Source of the DNA: an uncultured Polaribacter sp.
GTDB taxonomy: Bacteria > Bacteroidota > Bacteroidia > Flavobacteriales > Flavobacteriaceae
Assembly (NCBI GenBank): GCA_913050305.1
Contig: CAJXAS010000002.1
Span: 1 to 48,933, forward strand
Reading direction: 5' to 3'
Length of the DNA: 48,933 nt
Numbering within the stretch: position 1 is the stretch's first letter; each line of letters starts with the position of its first letter. Made by a program: the position numbers and the translations under genes. Positions 1-9,436 of the stretch are shown piece after piece. Under the pieces are notes generated by a model. That model was not told the DNA's origin. It searched no databases and was given only the letters and a program-made list of their open reading frames with translations.

Positions 1-703
1 CAAAACCAGTTCCTTTTCCATCTTTTCCTAAAGTTCCAAAACCATGTGCATCATCAACTAATAATCTAAAGTTATATTCTTTTTTAAAAGCTATAATTTC
101 TTTTAAACGACCTTGCTCACCTCGCATTCCAAAAACTCCTTCAGAAATCACTAAAATTCCGCCACCAGTTTTTTCTGCCATCCTAGTTGCACGTTTTATG
201 TTTTTTTCAAAACTTTCCATATCGTTATGACGATATACAAATCGCTTTCCTGAATGTAAACGAACTCCGTCTATAATACATGCATGCGTATCCATGTCAT
301 ACACAATAATATCGTTTTTAGTAACCAAAGCATCTATTGCAGACATAATTCCTTGATATCCGAAATTTAATAAATAAGCGTTTTCTTTATCTACAAACTC
401 GGCACATTCACGCTCTAGTTGTTCGTGAAAAGGGGTGTGTCCAGACATCATTCTAGCTCCCATTGGATATGCCATACCATGTTCTAAAGCAGCTTCTCCG
501 TCGACTTTTAAAACTTCTGGATGATTTGCTAACCCCAAATAATCATTAATACTCCAAGTAACTACTTTTTTTCCATTGAAATACATTCTATTAGAAATTG
601 GGCCTTCTAATTTGGGAAACACATAGTATCCCTCTGCCATATCTGCCCATTTACCTAAAGGACCCTTATCTTTTACTATTCTATCAAATAAATCTGTCGT
701 CAT
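1..703 (-). CDS. PLP-dependent alpha-oxoamine synthase / serine palmitoyltransferase-like enzyme (C-terminus off the left edge)
   Basis: Open minus frame from ATG (cat at 701-703): MTTDLFDRIVKDKGPLGKWADMAEGYYVFPKLEGP...GARMMSGHTPFHEQLE...DDAHGFGTLG. The DDAHGFG motif fits the KBL/BioF/SPT family. Absent from the ORF track because it is truncated. Confidence 0.85.
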   Translation of the reverse strand, partial: MTTDLFDRIVKDKGPLGKWADMAEGYYVFPKLEGPISNRMYFNGKKVVTWSINDYLGLANHPEVLKVDGEAALEHGMAYPMGARMMSGHTPFHEQLERECAEFVDKENAYLLNFGYQGIMSAIDALVTKNDIIVYDMDTHACIIDGVRLHSGKRFVYRHNDMESFEKNIKRATRMAEKTGGGILVISEGVFGMRGEQGRLKEIIAFKKEYNFRLLVDDAHGFGTLGKDGKGTGF

Positions 704-784
704 TGTTTCTTCTTTTTTTTACAGAATGTAAAGTTAGCTAATTTTAATATTTTATACAATTTACTTGTCGTTTGAAAGTGTTTT

Positions 785-1798
785 TTAATCTAAAAACCCT
801 TGTTCACGCATCCAAGAATCACTATAAATTTTATTCATATATCTAGAACCGTGATCTGGAAAAATCAATACAACAAAACTATCTTCATCGAACATACTTA
901 AAGCATTATATTGCCTTGTAGCCTGAATAACAGCCCCACTTGTATATCCTAAAAACATCCCTTCTTTTTGGATAATTTCTCTAGCAGCAAAAGCAGCATC
1001 TTTGTCGGTTACTTTCTCGTAAACATCTATTACATCAAAGTCTGTTGCTGTAGGAATTAATGTTTTTCCTAAGCCTTCAATTTTATATGGCTTTATTTCA
1101 TTGGTATCAAATTCTCCTGTTTCATGGAACTTTTTAAGCACAGAACCAAAAGCATCTACACCTAAAACTTTTATATTCGGATTTTGCTCTTTTAAGTATT
1201 TACCCGTTCCAGAAATCGTTCCCCCTGTTCCACTTGCCACTATCAAGTGTGTGATTTTACCAGCTGTTTGATTCCATATTTCTGGACCTGTGGTTCTATA
1301 ATGCGCTTCAATATTTAATTCATTAAAATACTGATTGATATAAACAGAGTTTTTTGTTTTCCTATGTATTGTTTTTGCAACTTCATAATAAGACCTTGGA
1401 TCGTCTGCAGGAACATTTGCTGGACAAATATGCACTTCTGCTCCCATTGTCTTTAATAAATCTATTTTATCTTGAGAAGATTTATCACTTACGGCTAAAA
1501 TACATTTATACCCCTTTACAAGACTAATCATTGCCAAACTGTAGCCTGTATTTCCAGAAGTAGTTTCAACAATAGTGGCACCTTTTTTAAGAATCCCTTT
1601 CTTTTCTGCATCGTTAATAATATGTAAAGCAATTCTATCTTTTGAGGAAAGACCTGGATTAAAAGCTTCTACTTTTGCAAAAAAAGAACCTTTTAAATCC
1701 TTGGTTATTTTCTGAAGTTTAATGAGTGGAGTTTCCCCTACTAATTCTAGAATACTATTATTAATTCCGCTGTTTTTACCCATACTACTATAATACAT
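785..1798 (-). CDS. PLP-dependent cysteine synthase / cystathionine beta-synthase-like protein
   Basis: [11 protein letters not shown] lysine motif, TSGNTG substrate loop, [11 protein letters not shown] phosphate-binding loop, CBS-like [10 protein letters not shown]. Confidence 0.85.
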   Translation of the reverse strand: MYYSSMGKNSGINNSILELVGETPLIKLQKITKDLKGSFFAKVEAFNPGLSSKDRIALHIINDAEKKGILKKGATIVETTSGNTGYSLAMISLVKGYKCILAVSDKSSQDKIDLLKTMGAEVHICPANVPADDPRSYYEVAKTIHRKTKNSVYINQYFNELNIEAHYRTTGPEIWNQTAGKITHLIVASGTGGTISGTGKYLKEQNPNIKVLGVDAFGSVLKKFHETGEFDTNEIKPYKIEGLGKTLIPTATDFDVIDVYEKVTDKDAAFAAREIIQKEGMFLGYTSGAVIQATRQYNALSMFDEDSFVVLIFPDHGSRYMNKIYSDSWMREQGFLD

Positions 1799-1869
1799 AA
1801 ACGATATTAATAAATAACGCTTGATAATATTTTTAAAGAATTTTCTCGTCTTGAATTATAACATTAAAT

Positions 1870-4053
1870 TTAAAGCTTAATTAGATCTGGATCTAATTTA
1901 TTTTCCAAAGCTAAAAAGAAAGTGTAGTCTTTTGCAGTTTCCTTTAAAGCGTCAAAACGCCCTGAAGCACCACCATGACCAGCTTCCATATTTGTTCTAA
2001 GTAATAATAAATTATCATCTGTTTTTAACTCACGTAATTTTGCAACCCATTTTGCAGGTTCCCAATATTGTACTTGAGAGTCATGAAAACCAGTAGTTAC
2101 TAATATATTTGGATATGCTTTTGATTTTACTTGATCATAAGGTGAATATGATTTAATATAGTCATAGTATTCTTTGTCATTCGGATTTCCCCATTCATCG
2201 TATTCTCCTGTTGTTAGTGGTATTGAATCGTCCATCATTGTAGATATAACGTCAACAAAAGGAACCGCTGCGATAATTCCGTTATACAATTCAGGGTTCA
2301 TATTTACAATTGCTCCCATGAGTAACCCCCCTGCAGAACCGCCCATTGCATATAAATGCTTTTCAGAAGTGTAATTGTTTTCTATTAAATATTTAGAACA
2401 ATCTACAAAGTCTGTAAATGTGTTCTTTTTATTTAACATTTTACCGTCTTCATACCAATCTCTACCTAAGTATTCACTTCCTCGAATATGTGCTAATGCA
2501 TATACAAAACCTCTGTCTAATAAACTTAAACGCGTGGTAGAAAAACTGTCTGGAATTGTATAACCATAAGAACCATATGCATATTGTAATAAAGGTGTAT
2601 TTTCATCTAACTGAGTATCTTTATGGTATACCAAAGAAATAGCTACTTTTTTACCATCTCTAGCCGTTGCCCAAACACGTTTACTCTTGTAATTTTCTTT
2701 ATTAAATTTACCACCTAAAACTTCTTGTTCTTTTTTGATTTCTTTAGACTTATTACCCATATTAAAATCAATAACAGAGGCAGGTGTTGTCATAGAGTTA
2801 TAAGAATAACGTATAACGTGAGTATCAAAATCTGGATTTGAATACACACCTACGGAATATGTTTCTTCGTTAAACGGAAGATAAAAATCATCTGTTTTAT
2901 CCCAACGTTTAATACGAACCATATTTAATCCGTTTGTACGTTCTTCTAGAACTAAATATTCCTTAAATATTGAAAAATCTTCTAGTAGTGTATCTTCTCT
3001 ATGTGGAATAACATCCGTCCAATTCTCTTTTGCCGTCATAGAAACCGGAGTCTTCATTAACTTAAAATTGGTAGCATTATCTTTATTTGTTAATAAGTAA
3101 AAATCATCTCCAAAATGAGAGACGCTATATTCTAAATCGCGCTCGCGCTTTTGAAGCATTGTAAATTCTCCTTCAGGATTGTCTGCATCTAGATATTGAG
3201 CTTCTGTAGAAACGGTGCTATATGAACCGATAATAATATATTTATCAGATTTTGATTTTGTAACGTAGGTTCCAAAAGTTTCATCTTTTTCATGAAATAC
3301 TTCAATATCTTCTGAAGCTGATGTTCCAAGAATATGTCTATAAACCTTTTCACTTCTCAGGGTCGTAGGATCTTTCTTAGTATAAAAAATAGTTTTATTA
3401 TCATTTGCCCAAACAGAGCCACCAGTTGTGTTTTCTATAACATCTTTATAAACTTCACCTGTTTCTAAGTTTTTTATACGTAAAAAGTATTGTCTTCGGC
3501 TAATTGTATCTGTTGCAAAAACAGCTAATTTATTATCATTAGAAATATTTAAACCTCCTAATTGAAAATAATCGAAATCTTTGGCCATCTCATTTACATT
3601 GAACATTACCTGCTCATCTGCCTCTAAATTGTCTTTCTTCCTGCTATAAATAGGATATTGCATTCCTTTTTCAAAGCGCGTAATATAGAAATACCCATTG
3701 TCTTTATAAGGCACAGAAGAATCATCTTCTTTAATTCTACCTTTCATTTCTTCAAATAAAGTCTCTTCAAAACTCTTAGAAAATTCAGTGATTTTATCGT
3801 GATACGTATTTTCTTCCTCTAAATAATTAATTACTTTTTGAGTTTGTTCATCTTTTACATCACCAAGCTTTTGTTCATCAGTTAAACGCATCCAAAAATA
3901 GTTGTCTATTCTAACATCTCCGTGTTTTTCTAATGTTTTTGGCTGCTTCTCTGCTGTAGGTATTTTTGCATCTATATTTTTCATAGTATCATTTTTACAA
4001 GAAGTTGCAAAAATAAGACTTAATACGATGGTTGTTGTATATAATTTTCTCAT
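1870..4053 (-). CDS. S9 family peptidase, oligopeptidase B-like, predicted lipoprotein
   Basis: GGSAGG catalytic serine motif, prolyl-oligopeptidase C-terminal domain (TGFHDSQVQYWEPAKW, AGHGG), N-terminal lipobox-like LIFATSC. Confidence 0.9.
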   Translation of the reverse strand: MRKLYTTTIVLSLIFATSCKNDTMKNIDAKIPTAEKQPKTLEKHGDVRIDNYFWMRLTDEQKLGDVKDEQTQKVINYLEEENTYHDKITEFSKSFEETLFEEMKGRIKEDDSSVPYKDNGYFYITRFEKGMQYPIYSRKKDNLEADEQVMFNVNEMAKDFDYFQLGGLNISNDNKLAVFATDTISRRQYFLRIKNLETGEVYKDVIENTTGGSVWANDNKTIFYTKKDPTTLRSEKVYRHILGTSASEDIEVFHEKDETFGTYVTKSKSDKYIIIGSYSTVSTEAQYLDADNPEGEFTMLQKRERDLEYSVSHFGDDFYLLTNKDNATNFKLMKTPVSMTAKENWTDVIPHREDTLLEDFSIFKEYLVLEERTNGLNMVRIKRWDKTDDFYLPFNEETYSVGVYSNPDFDTHVIRYSYNSMTTPASVIDFNMGNKSKEIKKEQEVLGGKFNKENYKSKRVWATARDGKKVAISLVYHKDTQLDENTPLLQYAYGSYGYTIPDSFSTTRLSLLDRGFVYALAHIRGSEYLGRDWYEDGKMLNKKNTFTDFVDCSKYLIENNYTSEKHLYAMGGSAGGLLMGAIVNMNPELYNGIIAAVPFVDVISTMMDDSIPLTTGEYDEWGNPNDKEYYDYIKSYSPYDQVKSKAYPNILVTTGFHDSQVQYWEPAKWVAKLRELKTDDNLLLLRTNMEAGHGGASGRFDALKETAKDYTFFLALENKLDPDLIKL

Positions 4054-4100
4054 TTTTAGTTGGTTTATTTTTTCTTACAATTTACTAAATTAATAGAAAC

Positions 4101-4538
4101 TTAAACAATTGCTCCCATAAGTCCTACAATGCCCGCTAAAATATAAATAGATAGCATTATAATAGTAAAAACACCTACAAATTTATAATGAGATTTTAGC
4201 ATTTCGAATGCACTTGCCAAAACTTCATCATCTTTCTGGGTTAATGCTTTTTTTAACTTTACAGAAAACTGATACAAATAATACAATGGAAAAATATAAA
4301 TAGCAATCATTAGAATATAAAATATTGTCATTGCTGTTCCTAAATTAAAAGGCATACTTGCTGCTTGGGGCATATTGGCATAAATAGTACTAATAAAAAA
4401 GCTACTTAAAAGAAGCAGACCTAAACCTATAAAACCTAGAATAGATAAAAATTTGCACCATTTTACAGTTTCTTTTAAAAAACCTTTTGCAGCACTTGTT
4501 AAAGTTAGTTGCTCTAATTCTGTAATTGCATTTTGCAT
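4101..4538 (-). CDS. small membrane protein (DUF5362-like)
   Basis: 145 aa with about three hydrophobic helices; family name from memory. Confidence 0.55.
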   Translation of the reverse strand: MQNAITELEQLTLTSAAKGFLKETVKWCKFLSILGFIGLGLLLLSSFFISTIYANMPQAASMPFNLGTAMTIFYILMIAIYIFPLYYLYQFSVKLKKALTQKDDEVLASAFEMLKSHYKFVGVFTIIMLSIYILAGIVGLMGAIV

Positions 4539-4605
4539 ATTTTTATATTTAGTTAGTAATTAGTAATTAGTTTCAAAAATAGTCATTTTAAAATTTTGAC
4601 AAAAA

Positions 4606-4632
4606 AAACCACAAATATTAAATTTGTGGTTT
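4606..4632 (-). terminator. Rho-independent terminator downstream of ornithine aminotransferase
   Basis: 11-bp perfect stem AAACCACAAAT/ATTTGTGGTTT, 5-nt loop, T-tract on the minus strand. Confidence 0.8.
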
Positions 4633-4651
4633 AAAATATAACTTTAAAAGT

Positions 4652-5932
4652 TTACTTCTTAAAGTTAGAAATTGTCTTTGTAATAATAGAAATACAATCC
4701 ATTAATTGCACTTCTGTCATCACTAAAGGTGGTGCAAAACGAATTATATTACCATGTGTAGGTTTTGCCAATAACCCATTATCTCTTAGTTTCATACAAA
4801 TATCCCAAGCTGTAGAACTGTCTTCGGTATCGTTTATTAAAATTGCGTTTAACAATCCTCTACCTCTTACAGACTTTACTAAATCGTTTGTTTTACAAAA
4901 CTCTGTTAGTTCATGCCTAAATATATTTCCTAATTTATCTGCATTAATTGCTAACTCCTCATCTGCAACTACTTCTAAAGCAGCCATTGCAACTGCAGCA
5001 GCAATTGGGTTTCCTCCAAATGTAGAACCGTGATTACCGGGTCCAATTACATTCATTACAGCATCATTTGCTAAAACAGCAGAAACAGGATATGCGCCAC
5101 CACTTAAAGCCTTTCCTAAAATTAAGATATCTGGTTTTGTTTCTGGTGAACCAGAACAATTTTTCTCTGGACAAGCACAATTACCACAGGTTGCTAATAA
5201 ACGACCCGTTCTTGCGATTCCTGTTTGTACTTCATCCGCAATAAACAAAACGTTGTGCGCTGCACACATTTCTTTAGCAGTAGCTAAATAACCGTCAGAA
5301 GGCACAAAAACGCCAGCTTCACCTTGTATTGGCTCCACTAAGAATGCAGCAATATTTTTGCTACCTTCTAACGTTTCTTTTAAAGCTTGTAAATTATCAT
5401 ATTCAATTTTAATAAACCCTTTTGTATAAGGTCCAAAATTCTTTTTAGCAACTTCATCATTAGAAAAAGAAATAATAGTTGTTGTTCTACCGTGAAAATT
5501 ATTTTCACAAACAATTATTTCTGCCTTATTTTCTTCAATACCTTTTACTTCATATGCCCATTTTCTTGCAATTTTTAAAGCAGTTTCTACTGCTTCTGCT
5601 CCAGTATTCATTGGTAATAATTTATCAAAACCAAAATACTCAGTCGCAAATTTCTCATATTGCCCAAGCATATCATTATGGAAAGCCCTTGATGTAAGAC
5701 TTAATTTTTTTGCTTGATTGGTCATTGCGTCCACAATTTTAGGATGACAATGCCCTTGATTTACAGCAGAATAAGCTGACAAGAAATCATAATATTTTTT
5801 TCCTTCCACATCCCAAACATTAACGCCCTCACCTTTACTCAAAACCACTGGAAGTGGATGATAATTGTTCGCCCCGTGTTTGTTCTCTAATGCTATCGCT
5901 TCTTGCGATGTAAGTTTGTTTAAAACAGCCAT
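4652..5932 (-). CDS. rocD: ornithine--oxo-acid transaminase
   Basis: Class-III aminotransferase motifs (NTGAEAVETALK, FHGRTT, ADEVQTG, LGKALSGG). The track ORF starts at 6043; start at 5932 (MAVLNKLTSQEAIALE) is more likely. Confidence 0.92.
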   Translation of the reverse strand: MAVLNKLTSQEAIALENKHGANNYHPLPVVLSKGEGVNVWDVEGKKYYDFLSAYSAVNQGHCHPKIVDAMTNQAKKLSLTSRAFHNDMLGQYEKFATEYFGFDKLLPMNTGAEAVETALKIARKWAYEVKGIEENKAEIIVCENNFHGRTTTIISFSNDEVAKKNFGPYTKGFIKIEYDNLQALKETLEGSKNIAAFLVEPIQGEAGVFVPSDGYLATAKEMCAAHNVLFIADEVQTGIARTGRLLATCGNCACPEKNCSGSPETKPDILILGKALSGGAYPVSAVLANDAVMNVIGPGNHGSTFGGNPIAAAVAMAALEVVADEELAINADKLGNIFRHELTEFCKTNDLVKSVRGRGLLNAILINDTEDSSTAWDICMKLRDNGLLAKPTHGNIIRFAPPLVMTEVQLMDCISIITKTISNFKK

Positions 5933-6040
5933 TTTTAATCGTATTAAATGTTTATAATTAAATAACCATTCCTGTTCTACCTTTATCCTTTCGAAGTTCC
6001 GAAAATTCAGCGTGGGAAAGAAATCATCCCCGAAGTGACA

Positions 6041-6048
6041 CAAAAGTA
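6041..6048 (-). promoter_or_regulatory. candidate flavobacterial -7 box (TACTTTTG) upstream of rocD
   Basis: caaaagta on the + strand, reading TACTTTTG on minus; matches TAnnTTTG; leader of about 100 nt. Confidence 0.4.
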
Positions 6049-6242
6049 ATTAAAATAATTAACTATTTAATGAATGATTTTATTTCTATATAAAAACTTG
6101 TTTAATGAGGTGTTTTCAAAAGGCATCATTTTTTAACTAACAATAGTAAAGAACTTGGTAACAAACCTTTGATGTCTTTTATTTAAAAAACAACACCCCT
6201 CTCCTTTTCTTTTCCTAATTTCGCAGTCCAAAATACTTAAAA

Positions 6243-7697
6243 ATGCCACGTAGAGAACGAAACAAATTTGTAAAGAAGAATCAAGTTTTAGAATTAAAAA
6301 TTGAAGATTACGCTTTTGGAGGAAAAGGAATTGCAAGAATTCATTCAGAAGATGGAAGCTTTGTCATTTTTGTACCGAATACACTACCTGGCCAATTGGT
6401 AAAAGCGCAAATTAATAAATCTAGTAAGAATTATGCTGAAGCAAAATTAATAGATGTTTTGGCTCCTTCTGAAGATGAAGTTGAAGTTCCTTACCAAGAT
6501 ATTCCTGGTGCACCTTACATTCAATTACCTATTGAATTACAACATAAATATAAAAAAGAAAGTACTTTATCTTTATTTAAAAAAATAGGGAAAGTAGAAA
6601 ATATAGAAGCTTTATTTGACGAATTTGTAAGTTCACCAAATGTATTTCATTATAGAAATAAAATGGAATATGGTTTCTCTGCAATTGGTTATGATAGAGT
6701 CACAAAAAGAGATAAAGACGAGTTTACACTAGGTTTTAAAAGACGTGGTGTTTGGTGGATGGGAGATAACTTAGATAAAGATTCTGGTTTGTTTGATAAA
6801 CAAATGGAAGACAATCTAAAAAATATTAGACAGTATTGCATAGATTCTGGCTTAGATCCTTGGCACGGACCGAAAAGAGAAGGGTTTTTTAGATATTTTG
6901 TAGTAAGAAAATCTTTTAAAACAGATGAATTATTGTGCAATCTGGTAACGACTTCGCCAAATTTAGATCAATTCGATTTGCAGAAATTTGCAAACTTTCT
7001 AAAAGATATTTTTGGGGAACGTTTAGCTGGTTTACTGCATACTATTAATGATGAAACTGGTGATAGGACCATTGCAACTTCTGGAAGTATTGATTTAGTC
7101 TACGGAAAAGATAAAATTGTAGAGCAGTTATTAGGGTTAAATTTTGAAATCAGCATGAAAAGCTTTTTTCAAACAAACCCAAAATGTGCAGAAAAACTAT
7201 ACAATAAAGTTGTAGAATATGTTTTAGAAGACAAATCTAAAGTAGATAATACTGTTGTTATGGATTTGTTTTGTGGAACAGGAACCATCGGACAAATTGT
7301 TGCCTCTAAAAGTGAAAATGCAAAAATTGTTGGAGTAGATATTGTGGCCTCTGCTATTGAGGATGCTGAGAAAAATGCCAAAAGAAATAATATTGAAGGA
7401 TTAAAATTTTATGCAGCAGATGTTGGTAAATTTTTAACAGCACATTCAGAATACGAAAATAAAATTAAAACGATTATTTTAGATCCTGCAAGAGCAGGAA
7501 TTGCACCAAAAACATTACAAAAAATAATCAATTTAAAAGCAGATAGAATGGTGTATGTTTCTTGTAATCCTGCAACCCAGGCAAGAGACACAGAGTTGTT
7601 AAGTGCTGCTGGTTATTTCATAAAAAAGATTAGTCTGGTAGATCAATTTCCACATACTGCGCATATTGAAACTGTGGTTTTGTTTGAAAAAAGTTAA
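6243..7697 (+). CDS. rlmD: 23S rRNA (uracil-5-)-methyltransferase, RlmD/TrmA family
   Basis: N-terminal TRAM-like region, SAM motif DLFCGTGTIG, LDPARAG, catalytic SCNPATQARD. Confidence 0.92.
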   Translation: MPRRERNKFVKKNQVLELKIEDYAFGGKGIARIHSEDGSFVIFVPNTLPGQLVKAQINKSSKNYAEAKLIDVLAPSEDEVEVPYQDIPGAPYIQLPIELQHKYKKESTLSLFKKIGKVENIEALFDEFVSSPNVFHYRNKMEYGFSAIGYDRVTKRDKDEFTLGFKRRGVWWMGDNLDKDSGLFDKQMEDNLKNIRQYCIDSGLDPWHGPKREGFFRYFVVRKSFKTDELLCNLVTTSPNLDQFDLQKFANFLKDIFGERLAGLLHTINDETGDRTIATSGSIDLVYGKDKIVEQLLGLNFEISMKSFFQTNPKCAEKLYNKVVEYVLEDKSKVDNTVVMDLFCGTGTIGQIVASKSENAKIVGVDIVASAIEDAEKNAKRNNIEGLKFYAADVGKFLTAHSEYENKIKTIILDPARAGIAPKTLQKIINLKADRMVYVSCNPATQARDTELLSAAGYFIKKISLVDQFPHTAHIETVVLFEKS

Positions 7698-7704
7698 ATT
7701 AATT

Positions 7705-7725
7705 CCTAATTTCTTTAGAATTAGG
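7705..7725 (+). terminator. weak terminator-like hairpin after rlmD
   Basis: CCTAATT/AATTAGG stem followed by a T-rich stretch. Confidence 0.35.
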
Positions 7726-7853
7726 TTTTATTTATGAAAATGAAGCTATTTTAGCAAGACAAAGAAATAGAACAAATTATAAATATGTTTTATTTATTAA
7801 TAAATGCATAAACGAATTCCTAAACCCTTTTTAAAAAGGATAAACATAAAAAT

Positions 7854-8150
7854 ATGATGATAAAACTATCTGAAACAGCAATCTTATCTAAAATAGAAAA
7901 ATTATTAGAATGGGAGTATTATGATAACGCGTTGCACACAGACTTTGAATTCGATAATTTTAAAGATTGTATGTCTGCAATGAATAGAATTGCTTTTGAG
8001 TGTGAAGCTTTAAATCATCACCCAGAGTGGACAAACGTATATAATACTTTAGATATAACATTAACAACACATGATGCAGGCGGTGTTACAGAATTAGATT
8101 TTAAATTAGCTGCTGCAATTAATAAGATTGTAGAAGTTGAAGAGGAATAA
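7854..8150 (+). CDS. phhB: pterin-4a-carbinolamine dehydratase (4a-hydroxytetrahydrobiopterin dehydratase)
   Basis: Family signature ALNHHPEWTNVYNTLDITLTTHDAGGVTELDFKLA. Confidence 0.93.
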   Translation: MMIKLSETAILSKIEKLLEWEYYDNALHTDFEFDNFKDCMSAMNRIAFECEALNHHPEWTNVYNTLDITLTTHDAGGVTELDFKLAAAINKIVEVEEE

Positions 8151-8185
8151 TACTATAAAAACAATCTAATTCTTATATTTGAGTT

Positions 8186-8671
8186 GTGAAAAAAAATATT
8201 TTACTTTTAGTACTATTTATATGCATCTTTTCGGCGTGTGAAAAAGATGATTTTTGCATAGAGAATCCTGTTACTTCCAAATTGATCATAGATTTTTATG
8301 ATGATACAAATAGAGAGACTTTAAAAAATGCACAACGATTCTCTATCATTGCAGAAGGTAAAACAGATAGCCTTTTTGTGAATAAAACTTTTAATAGTAT
8401 ATCAATACCGCTAAACTCTTTAACCTTAGAAACCCGATATATTCTAAAGAAAAATGATGATAGTGGTGCAACTGTAGATAATAAAATTGCCACATTCACA
8501 ATTCAATATGATACAGAAGAAGAATTTGTTTCTAGATCTTGTGGCTTTAAAGTGATATTTAGCAATCTAGAGTTTTCTTCAAATACAAATAGTTGGATAA
8601 CAGATTTTACACCAACAACAATTATTAATTTAGACGACCAAAGCGCAGCGCATGTACAAATATTTCATTAG
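8186..8671 (+). CDS. DUF6452-like predicted lipoprotein
   Basis: GTG start, signal peptide with lipobox (LFICIFSACEKD); overlaps the next gene. Confidence 0.65.
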   Translation: MKKNILLLVLFICIFSACEKDDFCIENPVTSKLIIDFYDDTNRETLKNAQRFSIIAEGKTDSLFVNKTFNSISIPLNSLTLETRYILKKNDDSGATVDNKIATFTIQYDTEEEFVSRSCGFKVIFSNLEFSSNTNSWITDFTPTTIINLDDQSAAHVQIFH

Positions 8672-9371
8672 CATTTGTTTGTTATTTGTTTTTGCTGAAA
8701 ACTTTTCTCAAGAACAAAAAAAAGACAGCATTATTCCTCAAGAAAAAGATACGATTATATATAAAACAAATTATGGTTTGCGCCTGGGAATGGATATAAG
8801 TAGACCTCTATTTTCTTCTTTGTATTCCAATTACAATGGTTTAGAAATTGTAGCAGATTATAGAATTAAAAAAAACGTATACATAGCAGCAGAAATAGGT
8901 TTTGAAGAAAAAACAAGCATTGAAGATTATTCAAATTCAACTTCTAAAGGAAATTATATTCGTTTAGGTGTTAATTACAATGCCTTTAAGAATTGGTTAG
9001 ATATGAATAATGAAATTTTTGTTGGGTATAGATATGGCTTTTCTTTATTTAATCAAACTTTAAATAATTATACAACCAATGTTTCAGACGCAGATAACGG
9101 TAGCTATTTTCCTGCAGTTTTAAATACCACCGGGCAATCTTCCGCGAGTTTAAATGCGCATTGGTCTGAATTTATGATAGGTGTTAAAGCGGAAACTTTG
9201 CATAATCTATTTATTGGATTTAGCTTTTCTTACAAAATACTAATGAGTGTAAAAGATCCAGAAGATTTTAAAGCGCTCTTTTCTCCAGGATTTAATAGAA
9301 TTTTTGAAAGTAATACCGGTTTTGGCATTAATTATACCATTAGTTACTTAATTCCTTTTTCTAAAAAGTAA
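8652..9371 (+). CDS. DUF6048-like predicted outer-membrane beta-barrel protein
   Basis: Signal peptide, alternating amphipathic strands, terminal FGINYTISYLIPFSKK; family name from memory. Confidence 0.65.
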   Translation: MYKYFISICLLFVFAENFSQEQKKDSIIPQEKDTIIYKTNYGLRLGMDISRPLFSSLYSNYNGLEIVADYRIKKNVYIAAEIGFEEKTSIEDYSNSTSKGNYIRLGVNYNAFKNWLDMNNEIFVGYRYGFSLFNQTLNNYTTNVSDADNGSYFPAVLNTTGQSSASLNAHWSEFMIGVKAETLHNLFIGFSFSYKILMSVKDPEDFKALFSPGFNRIFESNTGFGINYTISYLIPFSKK

Positions 9372-9436
9372 ATTCACCTTATAAGCTGCTGTTTTTTTAG
9401 TAACTTTAAGGAATGTTTTAATTTAAAACTACAACA

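Noticed and set aside
2174-4093. Three + strand ORFs (2174-2374, 2375-2563, 3902-4093)
   Set aside because: Antisense shadows of the S9 peptidase gene, which has clear family motifs; no independent signal.
4552-4568. Tandem TAGTAATTAG repeats upstream of the DUF5362-like gene
   Set aside because: Short AT-rich repeat, probably compositional.
6133-6336. 67-aa minus ORF
   Set aside because: Overlaps the rlmD start and its promoter region; low-complexity hydrophobic translation.
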